Assembly: GCA_023268155.1 (NCBI GenBank)
Contig: JALNKM010000002.1
Span: 124,001 to 188,000 of the forward strand
DNA length: 64,000 bases
Direction of reading: 5' to 3'
Source of the DNA: Candidatus Geocrenenecus huangii
Lineage (GTDB): Archaea; Thermoproteota; Nitrososphaeria_A; Caldarchaeales; Wolframiiraptoraceae
Of this stretch, positions 9,611-18,147 are shown in pieces (the first letter of the stretch is position 1; the number at the start of each line of letters is the position of its first letter). The notes under the pieces are model-generated. The model had not been told where the DNA came from. It did not search any database and worked only from the letters and a program-made list of their open reading frames with translations. A program made the translations under genes and the position numbers.

Positions 9611-11035
9611 TTAACTGGAAGATCGGAGACTTGGAATATCTCTCGTAGCGCATCTAGGCCCGCCTCCACCTGCCTCAATATGTGGAATATCAACCTCGAT
9701 TAAATCTACTTTCAGCTCTTTCTCAAGATATCTATTTACTTCTTTATTGAATGAGTCAACTACGAGTTTTCCATTACCTAGGTTAAGCGCGTTTATCATG
9801 GTTATCGGGCTTCCAAGCCTTCTCGGCGGCTCATCGATGGTTAACTCAAATTCCCTAGCAAATTCTATGAAACTTTTTATCTTAAAGTTTTTAGAGTCTC
9901 TATTATACTCGAGTATAGAGTAGAACCCCATCCTAGAAGGGTCTACCAACGCTACTCTTCCCTCACCTACTTCTCCAAGATACGCAAAGACCACATCTAA
10001 GTGGACGACCCCACTCACCCAATCCTTTAGGTAGCCTGATAGAGGGACACCGAAGAATCTTACTCTTTTAGGTAGTAGGCTGTCAAGCAATGTGAATGTT
10101 TCTGGATCTGTTCCTCTTACACCTATACCTGTGATTAGAGCTGCTTCTTCATCATCCCCAACCATAAAGAAGTTTCCACCTTCCACTTTCACCCTCTTTA
10201 GACTCCCATCACTTTCCACCCATCTTAAACGAAGAATAGGCGTTAAGCCGATCTTCCAATATACTTCTGTTATTATCTCTTCTTCACCTCTTCTAAATGG
10301 TAAGGCCATGTTGGATATAATCGGTCTATTAAGCCATGAAATACTCGAGTCTCGCGGATATCCTATCTTGCATAGACCTCTACCAAAATCTACGTAGATT
10401 ACCTCCCCTCCACTTACGGGTAGCCTTCCCTCATGTACCGTGTCCGCAACTATGATTGATTTAACTCCCTCATCCACCAATACATCTGCTAGTAGAGTAA
10501 CATCCATAATCCATCCTTCAACCGTAGGAGTCTCTTCATTCTTCAGGGTTTTCTCTCTCCAAGCCAATTCACGCCATCTCCCATGAACTAGCTCAAGCTG
10601 CCTCCACGAAGGAAGAACTAGCAAGATGCTTTCCTTCCTATAATCTTCAAAGATGAGATCTTCAACTCTCACGCCATCTACTGTTTTCGAGTACTCATCA
10701 TATAGCTTACGGCTTAATGTTCTTACTATATCTAGGTCTTCATTCTTGGTTAAGGCTTCATTCAACCTTCTTAACATGTATCTAGGCATAAGTGAGATCA
10801 CTTGGTCTACTGCTAGAAAGATCTCTACACCATCCTCTCCCAAAATCTTCTTAATGGATTCTATCGAAATAGATTCTATGCTTGGTTGTGGTGGTAGAGA
10901 CTCATTAAAGCCTCTAACATACTTGGCATAATAATTTATCATCTCTAGAGATGGATTAAGGGCCAAGATGATAGCTTTCTCCAATCTATCTTCATCTAGT
11001 TCTCTAACTAGCTTGAAATACTCCTTGATCAGCAT
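9611..11035 (-). CDS. Arginine deiminase / amidinotransferase superfamily enzyme with helical N-terminal extension
   Basis: The C-terminal two thirds of this 474-residue protein carry the guanidino-modifying signature: a YPRD motif like FTRDP, RRGEEE like the RxRE of arginine deiminase, VEGGNFF (general acid Glu), HLDVVF (catalytic His-x-Asp) and GGGGPRC with nucleophile Cys462, 12 residues from the C terminus as in bacterial ArcA (406 of 418). The first ~135 residues are a mostly helical extension not found in ordinary ArcA. It likely hydrolyses arginine or a related guanidino compound, giving citrulline plus ammonia. The adjacent carbamoyltransferase supports an arginine-deiminase route. 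No carbamate kinase is present in the window. Confidence 0.75.
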   Translation of the reverse strand: MLIKEYFKLVRELDEDRLEKAIILALNPSLEMINYYAKYVRGFNESLPPQPSIESISIESIKKILGEDGVEIFLAVDQVISLMPRYMLRRLNEALTKNEDLDIVRTLSRKLYDEYSKTVDGVRVEDLIFEDYRKESILLVLPSWRQLELVHGRWRELAWREKTLKNEETPTVEGWIMDVTLLADVLVDEGVKSIIVADTVHEGRLPVSGGEVIYVDFGRGLCKIGYPRDSSISWLNRPIISNMALPFRRGEEEIITEVYWKIGLTPILRLRWVESDGSLKRVKVEGGNFFMVGDDEEAALITGIGVRGTDPETFTLLDSLLPKRVRFFGVPLSGYLKDWVSGVVHLDVVFAYLGEVGEGRVALVDPSRMGFYSILEYNRDSKNFKIKSFIEFAREFELTIDEPPRRLGSPITMINALNLGNGKLVVDSFNKEVNRYLEKELKVDLIEVDIPHIEAGGGGPRCATRDIPSLRSSS

Positions 11036-11808
11036 ATTCGAACTCCGCTGTTAAGTATACTCTAAGACTTGATAAACATTTCAACATCATATCCCTTCAT
11101 GGCCTCTGCTAGTAAAAATGATGATGTTTAGTCGTTTCCCAAAGACGTGTAGCGTATGCCACATATATTCTAACCCATCAAACATGACGTTGGAAGCCAG
11201 TCTATGAGAGATAATCTTTTATTAAAGGTTTTGGTGATTATGTGATGATAAAACCATTCTTCTTTAACTAGCTGGATCTATTTCTAAAATAGAGAAAAAT
11301 AGCATCATTAACTTAATCTATGAAGATGCATTAACGAGCTCATTTGATGCTAGAGATTTAACGAAGACAGCTGTTCTTTCTTTGAGTGGTTACGAGCAGA
11401 GTAGGATACTAGCTGGCAGTTCACAATAATTAGTAGAAGCCTTAATACAGGGAATGGCTTCAGAGACTTAGAGGAGAATATCAGTATACCGATATTTATT
11501 GTCTCTCTCAACGATGGAACCATACTACTTACATCTCTAATGATCTTATACGATATGAGAAATGACCTAAACGTCTATCTTAAGATGCTATAGAGTGTCA
11601 AAACTATTTTAGAGAATCTAACTTTAATGAAATTGACGCAATAGTTTGTCAAGATCCTTTAGTCTAGATAAGATTTCTCAGAAAGCTTTTTAACTGAGTT
11701 CCCTTCCGGAATTTTCCGATAAAACGCATTATTAAAGATGTAGTTTTAACAACATTCTTTAATGTTAGAGATTGTTTTTATTTTTCAATAACACTGTTAT
11801 AGTCAGCA
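11036..11808. other. Long non-coding stretch containing a decayed gene
   Basis: This 773-base gap holds a probable frameshifted gene remnant (11268-11593, listed separately). A TATA-like T-rich stretch (near 11770-11785) precedes the membrane-protein gene at 11809. The remainder shows no clear gene. Confidence 0.4.
11268..11593 (+). pseudogene. Frameshifted remnant of an unidentified gene
   Basis: Two open segments in different frames overlap at 11405-11429 and join into about 108 plausible residues: one ending in SLSGYEQSRILAGSSQ, the next reading WQFTIISRSLNTGNGFRDL and ending NVYLKML. The composition looks protein-like (alternating hydrophobic strands and charged turns), but there is no start codon for the first part. 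I cannot name the family. A single base change in length would restore one frame. Confidence 0.35.
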
Positions 11809-12366
11809 ATGAACCAGAACATAAAATCAGTATGGGCTTCAAGATTTATGTCTGCAGCAATAATTCAAGGCCTATTGATGACGTTGTTAACATTGTACAT
11901 AGTGATAGGTCAGATATTCTGGTTGAGACCGGAGCCAAGCAGGGTTATAGCATTCGGAAGCGCGGGTCAATGGTTTACAGTAGGCTACATAACGTATCTA
12001 ATAGTAGGAGTTATAGGCGTAGCAGTGACAGCGCTCTTCTACCTCTACATTGAAGGCATACTTGGGAAGAGATTCACAGGCATCTCGAATCTTCTAGCTT
12101 GGATACATCTCGCATTAATGAATGTGGGAGTAGTCGGCGCTACATGGATGATGATGATCGGAGGATACTTGGGTGGAGCAGCTATGCTTCCTCCCGAAGT
12201 CGGCGGGTATGGATGGAACCCCGGACAAGTGCACGTGAACATATTCTACGGTATACCAATGGGATACCCATTCTGGATAACAGTGTTCATAATTATATTA
12301 TCAATTGGAGTAATCGCAGGCGGGCTAGGATACACCATAACATGGAAGAAGAAAACTCAAACATAG
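11809..12366 (+). CDS. Four-helix membrane protein of unknown function
   Basis: The 185-residue protein has four predicted membrane spans (about residues 15-35, 55-82, 98-122 and 155-178). A Gly/Pro-rich outer loop (GGYGWNPGQVHVN) lies between spans 3 and 4. It resembles the protein encoded on the minus strand at 13341-13871: both have an aromatic GxWFxxxYIxYxIxG segment in span 2. The arrangement is reminiscent of small membrane subunits of respiratory complexes, but I see no haem or metal ligand set. It starts with ATG and has a T-rich promoter-like region about 30 bases upstream. Function unknown. Confidence 0.7.
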   Translation: MNQNIKSVWASRFMSAAIIQGLLMTLLTLYIVIGQIFWLRPEPSRVIAFGSAGQWFTVGYITYLIVGVIGVAVTALFYLYIEGILGKRFTGISNLLAWIHLALMNVGVVGATWMMMIGGYLGGAAMLPPEVGGYGWNPGQVHVNIFYGIPMGYPFWITVFIIILSIGVIAGGLGYTITWKKKTQT

Positions 12367-12441
12367 CTTACATCTTCAACCACCATCTCTTCTTTATTTT
12401 AGATAACTTTTTTAAGTGAAGAACCTCCTGGATTAAGTAGT

Positions 12442-13497
12442 GTGAAAAAGTCTCTATTGATGATAATAATATTGCTCAGCCTTCAGACAGTTATTGTAGT
12501 AGATGGATTTCAGAATAATGAAGGGAAAAATTCATGGATGGCCTTGAGATCATGGGGTCTTGGATTAACTATACCAGATGGCAGTCCTCTTGAAGATGGA
12601 TCCGTTGTTAAGTGGAGCGAGCATAAGAACGTTACAGTTCTCTATTCTATCCCCAATATCACCTACACAGACAATACAATATATTTAATCGTAAGCATAA
12701 TGACTGGGGGCGGAACAATAATACAGGTAGCTACAGGAATTTACCCAAACAGCACATACTGGTCCAGCTACTTCATGTATGTAGCAGGTATCTCCCATGG
12801 AGGTAAGACATATGTTCCGGTAAGACTTAATTGTAGACCATATTTCCACCCAAGAGATAATGTATCAATATCAATATATAACAGACATGTTGAGAATAGT
12901 TCAGTAGAATATTGGGCATCTTCAGTTACAAATCTATCAACTGGCGAGAAGGTGGACGTATACATAGTTATGGATAATAGTTCAACCTTCAAGGATGGTG
13001 AACAAGAAGTTATTGCTTTTGAATCGTATACCTATAATGAGAAGGTCTTTGAATATATGGGAGAAGCCACTCTATATTCAATATTAGTTGATGGAAAGAG
13101 AGTTTTAAATGGATGGTATATAGATGACGGGCAAGTATTTAATAGGAGACCTCTATTTGAAGTAGGCGGAGGACAGGTTCCACCATTCATCTCGATAGTT
13201 CTTAAAGAAGATAAGACTATAGCGTGGACCTATTCTAAACCTGAATGGGGTAACCCTCCTAACTCAGTAATAATTACATTCTTCATTTCAATACTGATCA
13301 TCTCCGCCACCATCACATTCTACATAGCTTATAGGATAGATTATAGAAGCCGGCTACGCGCAACTCTCCTGAGGATTGGGGCCAAACATAGTAGAGCTCC
13401 AATTATAGTAACTAGAGTTAGCACTCTTAGAGGATTTACAAAGGGCTCCAGAATACCGCGGACGCTTTCTATTGGAGCATGTATTATGTTTAGATAG
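12442..13497 (+). CDS. Secreted/membrane-anchored protein of unknown function
   Basis: The 351-residue product begins at GTG with a signal peptide (LLMIIILLSLQTVIVVDG). About 230 residues of beta-rich, Asn-rich extracellular sequence follow, with several N-glycosylation sequons (NVT, NIT, NST, NSS, NLS). A single C-terminal membrane span lies near residues 276-298. The last ~50 residues, after the span, are Arg-rich and antisense to the end of the convergent gene at 13341-13871, so the original stop codon may have been lost. It lies between two related four-helix membrane proteins and could be their extracellular partner. I do not recognise a family. Confidence 0.65.
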   Translation: MKKSLLMIIILLSLQTVIVVDGFQNNEGKNSWMALRSWGLGLTIPDGSPLEDGSVVKWSEHKNVTVLYSIPNITYTDNTIYLIVSIMTGGGTIIQVATGIYPNSTYWSSYFMYVAGISHGGKTYVPVRLNCRPYFHPRDNVSISIYNRHVENSSVEYWASSVTNLSTGEKVDVYIVMDNSSTFKDGEQEVIAFESYTYNEKVFEYMGEATLYSILVDGKRVLNGWYIDDGQVFNRRPLFEVGGGQVPPFISIVLKEDKTIAWTYSKPEWGNPPNSVIITFFISILIISATITFYIAYRIDYRSRLRATLLRIGAKHSRAPIIVTRVSTLRGFTKGSRIPRTLSIGACIMFR

Positions 13498-13871
13498 TAT
13501 CCTCCAACGGCTCCTGCCACCGCTAAAACTATCAATGTAATGTTGGCTCCGATGAATAATAGATAGAATCCGGCAACGCTAAACATATTACTAGTTTCAG
13601 TCCTCCATACTTCTTCAGCTAGATAGTATAGATAAGAGAACCCGATAAATAATAGCGGTCCAATAATAATGTAGAGGATGTAAGCTACTAGAAACCATAT
13701 TCCAGGTCCTCCCCCAACGATGATCCTCAGTAATAATGAGAAAGGCTCGAAGGGAAGTATTATTAAAACTGTCCATAAAATCGCTATTAGAGCATTAACT
13801 ATGAACCCTTTCCTGAAGAGTACATTTAAACTCTTACTCTTCTTGTATTCTTCACTGTCTTCTCCATACAT
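13341..13871 (-). CDS. Four-helix membrane protein, relative of the 11809-12366 product
   Basis: The 176-residue protein has a short charged N terminus, then four membrane spans. Span 2 (GPGIWFLVAYILYIIIGPLL) matches the equivalent region of the protein at 11809-12366, and the overall topology is the same. Its 3' end overlaps 157 bases of the convergent secreted-protein gene, and its last span lies in that overlap, so this gene appears to be the intact partner. No catalytic residues are evident. Confidence 0.7.
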   Translation of the reverse strand: MYGEDSEEYKKSKSLNVLFRKGFIVNALIAILWTVLIILPFEPFSLLLRIIVGGGPGIWFLVAYILYIIIGPLLFIGFSYLYYLAEEVWRTETSNMFSVAGFYLLFIGANITLIVLAVAGAVGGYYLNIIHAPIESVRGILEPFVNPLRVLTLVTIIGALLCLAPILRRVARSRLL

Positions 13872-14248
13872 TACTATTTACACTACCAAGTATGCTACAT
13901 CCTCTCTTAATATCTTTCTACCTTTAACTTATACCGATACGTGAAGAAATCAATATAAATATAGTATATTTTTCCAAGATAGTAAGAAGTGGATCTTGGT
14001 CAATAAGTTGAGGACCAATATAGAGAATGTCTAAAAATGAGGTGAGAGAGATTGGAAGTATTGTAGAACACTAAGCCGATTAAGAAGTGCAGAGATGCTT
14101 ATAGAAGATGTAGAGCCGATGCAAGAAAGTCTTTTAGTAGAAAGTCTATGGTGAACATATGCGTTATACAGTTTTCCTGATTTTATTAATTCTATTATGT
14201 ATGCAAACGATATATATTATGATCCCTCAAATCTAGATTAGATCGGTT
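13872..14248. other. Divergent intergenic region
   Basis: This 377-base gap holds a TATA-like stretch (TATATATTAT, 14210-14220) about 33 bases before the M20 peptidase start, and AT-rich sequence near 13950-13970. I find no gene or RNA structure here. Confidence 0.4.
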
Positions 14249-15361
14249 ATGCTGGAGGAATCCTCGATCTTCGAGAAAACCTCGAATCTTTTATCGAAGC
14301 TTATCTCTATCCCTAGCCCTTCTGGAAGAGAAGAAGCCTTATCTTACTTCATCTACGATTATCTAAGTACTATTGGATATAATCCCGAACTTCACGAAGT
14401 CTATAAGACAGGGTATAATGTAGTGGTAAGGCTTGGAGATGGAGGCAAGATTCTCATATGTGGTCATCTCGATACTATTCCGCCTTTAGACATGAAGGAA
14501 CCCTACAGTCCAACGGTGAAGGATGGAAGAATGTATGGAAGGGGTGCATGCGATATGAAGGGTGGGCTAACATCAATGCTCCTAGTTTTGGAAGAGTTAT
14601 CAAGAGCCAAAAATGAGCCGAATGTTACTTTCGCATTTGTAGTAGACGAGGAAATGTATGGGAGGGGTGCAGCCGAACTCTTGATTAGAGGTATCAAACC
14701 TAAGGATTCCATAATTCTCGAACCTACTTCTATGGATATATGTGTAGGTAATGCTGGATGCATAGAGTTTAATATTCTGTTTCACGATAAGAGTGGTCAT
14801 GGAGCATGCAGAGATGCGAAGAATACAATCCTCAGCTTTTTCGATTTCTACAAAGAACTAGAAGAGGAAACGACTAGAACGTTCACCTTCAAGGACGGTT
14901 ACTTCACGTCCCCGATATTTAATCTAGGAAAGATCGAGTCCGGATACAGCGGCTGGGTTGTACCATGGGAGGTTAAAGCAGATATACTAATACATTTTCA
15001 TCCCGGGATCTCGTACTTGAAGATGCTTGATTTCTTGAAGAATAAGATAAGAGAGTACAGTGTTAGGAAGAGTGTACGGATAGAGCTTGAGCTAATACAT
15101 GGATGTGATGGGTTTATAGCTAATTCGAGGTATGTAAGCTTACTGGATGAGGCATACAGGCAGATCTTAAAGAAAGAACCTAGACATAGAATAATAGAAT
15201 CTGAAACAGATGCTAACGCACTATACCATAAAGCTGGCATAGAATCAATAATCTATGGCCCCGGCGAGATAAAGTACGCACATTCATCCGAAGAAAACGT
15301 CTCAATAAAAGATGTAGTAGATGCGGCAAAGGTATTGAAGACGTTCCTGCAGAAGATCTAG
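14249..15361 (+). CDS. M20 family metallopeptidase / deacylase (ArgE/DapE/LysK group)
   Basis: The 370-residue cytoplasmic enzyme has the di-zinc site of the M20 family: H73 in CGHLDT, bridging D102 in RGACDMKGG, general base E134 with E135 in VVDEEMYG, and a late His in YAHSSEEN. The middle segment from about 175 to 285 is the dimerisation domain. Members remove acyl groups from amino acids (acetylornithine, succinyl-DAP, LysW-lysine) or act as peptidases; the sequence does not fix the substrate. Nearby aminotransferase genes and an arginine-related block make an amino-acid deacylase plausible. The ATG start follows a TATA-like box by about 33 bases. Confidence 0.85.
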   Translation: MLEESSIFEKTSNLLSKLISIPSPSGREEALSYFIYDYLSTIGYNPELHEVYKTGYNVVVRLGDGGKILICGHLDTIPPLDMKEPYSPTVKDGRMYGRGACDMKGGLTSMLLVLEELSRAKNEPNVTFAFVVDEEMYGRGAAELLIRGIKPKDSIILEPTSMDICVGNAGCIEFNILFHDKSGHGACRDAKNTILSFFDFYKELEEETTRTFTFKDGYFTSPIFNLGKIESGYSGWVVPWEVKADILIHFHPGISYLKMLDFLKNKIREYSVRKSVRIELELIHGCDGFIANSRYVSLLDEAYRQILKKEPRHRIIESETDANALYHKAGIESIIYGPGEIKYAHSSEENVSIKDVVDAAKVLKTFLQKI

Positions 15362-15423
15362 ACTATAGTGAACAACACAATCAAGGTTTAACATGCATCT
15401 AGATTGACTAATAGGATTTCGAG

Positions 15424-16839
15424 TCATACTTTCTTAAATTCTTTCTCCGCCATCTTTATACAATCTTCTATAACGTCAATAGCATACATTAACACTTCTT
15501 CCTCTATTGTAAGCGGCGGCTGTATTCTGAGAACCCAGTCTCCAACATCCATTAAAGGCACTACGCCCTTCTTAATAGACTCTAGATAAACAATCTTCGC
15601 AGACTCTGGATTCCTAGTTTTCTGCTTCTTATCTTTAATGAACTCTATGCCGATCACCAATCCTTTACCTCTTACATCTCCTACTATCTCGTATCTCTCT
15701 GGCCAATCTCTAATCTTCTTCAGAACCTTCTCTCCGAGTCGCGCAGCTCTATCTACTATTCCATATTTTTCCAATACTCTAATGTTCGCAATAGCTGCTA
15801 GACACCCTGCTGGATGACCACCGAATGTTGTACCGTATTCTACTGGTTCAGAGGCCATAGCTTCTTCAGATCCATACACTGCAGCTATTGGGAATATGCC
15901 GCCGCTTATTCCTTTTCCAAGAGGCATCAAGTCTACATCGATATTCCAGTTTTGGATCGCGAACCATTTACCTGTTCTACCGAATCCCGTCATTACCTCG
16001 TCAGCTATGAGAAACCATCCATACTTGCCTGCTAGCTTCTTTAACCCGTATATGAAGCTGTCAGGCGGAATCCAGACGCCTGCTTCACATGCTATAGGCT
16101 CAAACAATATCGCTGCTATTCTATCTGGAGGTGCCTGATATTTTAGAACCCATTCCTCGATATAATCTATGATGAACTTGCCCCATTCTTCACAGTTCAT
16201 ATATTCAGGTCTCCTATAAGAGTCAGGGTAAGGCAATAGGATAGCCGCGTTACCATACAGGTTTTCAAAGTATCTTCTAGCATCAGCGCTCTCTGGACCG
16301 TACCCTAACGTGCCTGTATAGTATCCATGATATTGCCCTAGGAAGCTTATTATGTGTGGCCTCTTCTTGACTTTAACAGCGAATTTCACTGCAGCGTCTA
16401 CGGCCCCTGTGCCGGAAAGCTCTAAAGCTACTCTGGTAAGATTGTTTGATGGCCTTATCCTCAGAAGTTCGGTAACTAGGTCGAAGACAGCCTTGTGGAG
16501 ATTCAAGCTGTATATTATGAAGCCGTACTGTTTTAATCCTTCGATAGCTGCTTCGAGGATTTCTCGATTAACGTTCCCCACATTGTTCGTTGACCATTGG
16601 CTCGTCAAGTCTATGAAGCGTCTCCCCTCAACATCTACTAGATACGACCCCTCTGCCTTCTCAACGATAAAGCTCGTAACAATAGTTTCAGGAGTCCATA
16701 TGCTCTTAGGAAGGAATTTACTAGCCATCTCAAAATACCTCAAAGTCTCAGAACCCGCTTCCCCATAAACCATGTAAACATGCACCCCAAAAAACGAGAC
16801 CTTCCAACCCTTGCATCTATAGAACATCTCCAGCTTCAT
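15424..16839 (-). CDS. Class III omega-amino acid aminotransferase
   Basis: The 471-residue PLP enzyme carries FIDLTSQWSTNNVGN near the N terminus, LSGTGAVDAAVKFA, ADEVMTGFGRTGKWFA with PLP-ring Asp280, and Schiff-base Lys309 in LMPLGKGISGG. The GFGRTGKWF segment is typical of omega-amino acid:pyruvate, GABA and taurine aminotransferases. The first 22-37 residues are not family-like; an internal start at Met23 (16773) or Met38 (16728) is possible. A methylmalonate-semialdehyde dehydrogenase 7 kb away would accept the semialdehydes made from beta-alanine or 3-aminoisobutyrate, which is a reasonable pairing but only inferred. Confidence 0.87.
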   Translation of the reverse strand: MKLEMFYRCKGWKVSFFGVHVYMVYGEAGSETLRYFEMASKFLPKSIWTPETIVTSFIVEKAEGSYLVDVEGRRFIDLTSQWSTNNVGNVNREILEAAIEGLKQYGFIIYSLNLHKAVFDLVTELLRIRPSNNLTRVALELSGTGAVDAAVKFAVKVKKRPHIISFLGQYHGYYTGTLGYGPESADARRYFENLYGNAAILLPYPDSYRRPEYMNCEEWGKFIIDYIEEWVLKYQAPPDRIAAILFEPIACEAGVWIPPDSFIYGLKKLAGKYGWFLIADEVMTGFGRTGKWFAIQNWNIDVDLMPLGKGISGGIFPIAAVYGSEEAMASEPVEYGTTFGGHPAGCLAAIANIRVLEKYGIVDRAARLGEKVLKKIRDWPERYEIVGDVRGKGLVIGIEFIKDKKQKTRNPESAKIVYLESIKKGVVPLMDVGDWVLRIQPPLTIEEEVLMYAIDVIEDCIKMAEKEFKKV

Positions 16840-17003
16840 AAATACATTATCGAATACCAGCCATACACAATAAATGCTGAATCCTTAACCTAGCTCTTTA
16901 TTTCTCTGATTAATTCTAGTCTCAGCTTGATAAGGGGTTCTTAAGCAAGCATAGGAGAAGATTTCTAAATATACGATATTTTCTAGAACTACGCTAATTC
17001 ATT

Positions 17004-17966
17004 TTAAATAATTTTAGGTTGGTAATCTGCACTCCTTCTTATGAGTCCCTCTACCTCATATCTCGAGGGTAGCCCTGTCTGAGCACCTATTTTCGTTATT
17101 TTTACTGCAGCTGAAGCGTTAGCCCATATTACAGCCTCTTCGATTGGATATCCTCGTGAGAGGGCCACAGCTAGACCTGCATTAAACGCATCCCCAGCTC
17201 CTGTAGTATCTGCTACATTGACTTTGAAGGGTGGATAGTAAATTGCTTTTTCAAGAGAGACCATCAACGATCCACTTGATCCTAGAGTGATTATTGCGTA
17301 TTTTACACCCTCTTCAACCAGTTTCTTACCAGCTTTTACAGCTGTTGGTATATCCGTGATATCCACCCCTGTCAATTGAGATGCTTCAACCCTATTAGGC
17401 GTTATGACCTCAATATACTTGAAGATCTCTTTCGGTAGAGTGGATACGGGAGCTGGATTTAAGATTACTTTCTTACCTTTTGAGGCCGCAAGCATGCTGG
17501 CGTAAATATTAATCTCTATAGGTATCTCTAACTGTAGAAGGATTATCTTAGAGTCGATTATAGCATTTAATGCGTCATTAACATCATTTTCAGTTATCCA
17601 GTAATCTGCTCCTGGATCGATCAAAATCATATTTTCACCCGTATTCACGTTCAAGATTATGAAAGCTACACCGGTATTGTGCTCATCGTCAATCTTCAGA
17701 TATTTTGTATCAACATTCGAGTTCCTAAAGTTATTTAACAAATACTCACTGAAATCTTTCCCAATTCTACCAACAATGTAAGTCTTCTCTCCAAGCTTAC
17801 TGCATCCAACTGCTTGATTAGCTCCCTTCCCTCCAGGAAAGATCTGAAAACCTTTCCCAAATAATGTTTCTCCAATAACAGGGAATCTATCTACCTTTAT
17901 ATAGAAATCTACATGAATGCTACCTATGACTGTTATACACATACTTCTTCTCTCATAATCTCTCAT
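17004..17966 (-). CDS. rbsK: PfkB-family sugar kinase, ribokinase-like
   Basis: The product has the two PfkB signatures: PGGKGANQAVGCSKLG near the N terminus, as in ribokinase, and DTTGAGDAFNAGLAVAL with the catalytic Asp near the C terminus. It phosphorylates ribose or a nucleoside. The annotated Met1 lies only about 14 bases from a TATA box (17975-17988), so Met9 at 17942 (MCITVIGS) is the more likely start, which gives a 312-residue protein with family-typical N terminus. A ribose-type ABC importer 1.5 kb away would supply its substrate. Confidence 0.87.
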   Translation of the reverse strand: MRDYERRSMCITVIGSIHVDFYIKVDRFPVIGETLFGKGFQIFPGGKGANQAVGCSKLGEKTYIVGRIGKDFSEYLLNNFRNSNVDTKYLKIDDEHNTGVAFIILNVNTGENMILIDPGADYWITENDVNDALNAIIDSKIILLQLEIPIEINIYASMLAASKGKKVILNPAPVSTLPKEIFKYIEVITPNRVEASQLTGVDITDIPTAVKAGKKLVEEGVKYAIITLGSSGSLMVSLEKAIYYPPFKVNVADTTGAGDAFNAGLAVALSRGYPIEEAVIWANASAAVKITKIGAQTGLPSRYEVEGLIRRSADYQPKII

Positions 17967-17974
17967 AGATTATT

Positions 17975-17988
17975 ATTATTATATATTT
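17975..17988 (-). promoter_or_regulatory. TATA box of the ribokinase gene
   Basis: On the minus strand the sequence reads AAATATATAATAAT. Transcription would begin about 26 bases downstream, near 17953, which lies inside the longest open frame. This supports ATG 17942 as the true start, with a GAGAGAAG ribosome-binding site before it. Confidence 0.5.
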
Positions 17989-18147
17989 CCTGAGTGGAAA
18001 TGGTGGTCTTCGATATTCTTCCAGTTAGAAAACCTTGGTTTAAGAGAGAAGAGATCAGGATATAACCATCGTTAGATTGTCAACATCTAGTTTAGATTCA
18101 ATAATTAAATATTAGTAACATCTAGTTAAAAAAAGGGATTGTATTTT

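Noticed and set aside
9459-9650. Protein-like frames on the + strand between the OTC and deiminase genes
   Set aside because: The two pieces are short, lie in different frames with a stop between, and overlap the deiminase 3' end. No family was recognised.
15404-16768. Several + strand frames across the second class III aminotransferase
   Set aside because: They arise from codon composition of the real minus-strand gene and have no family features.
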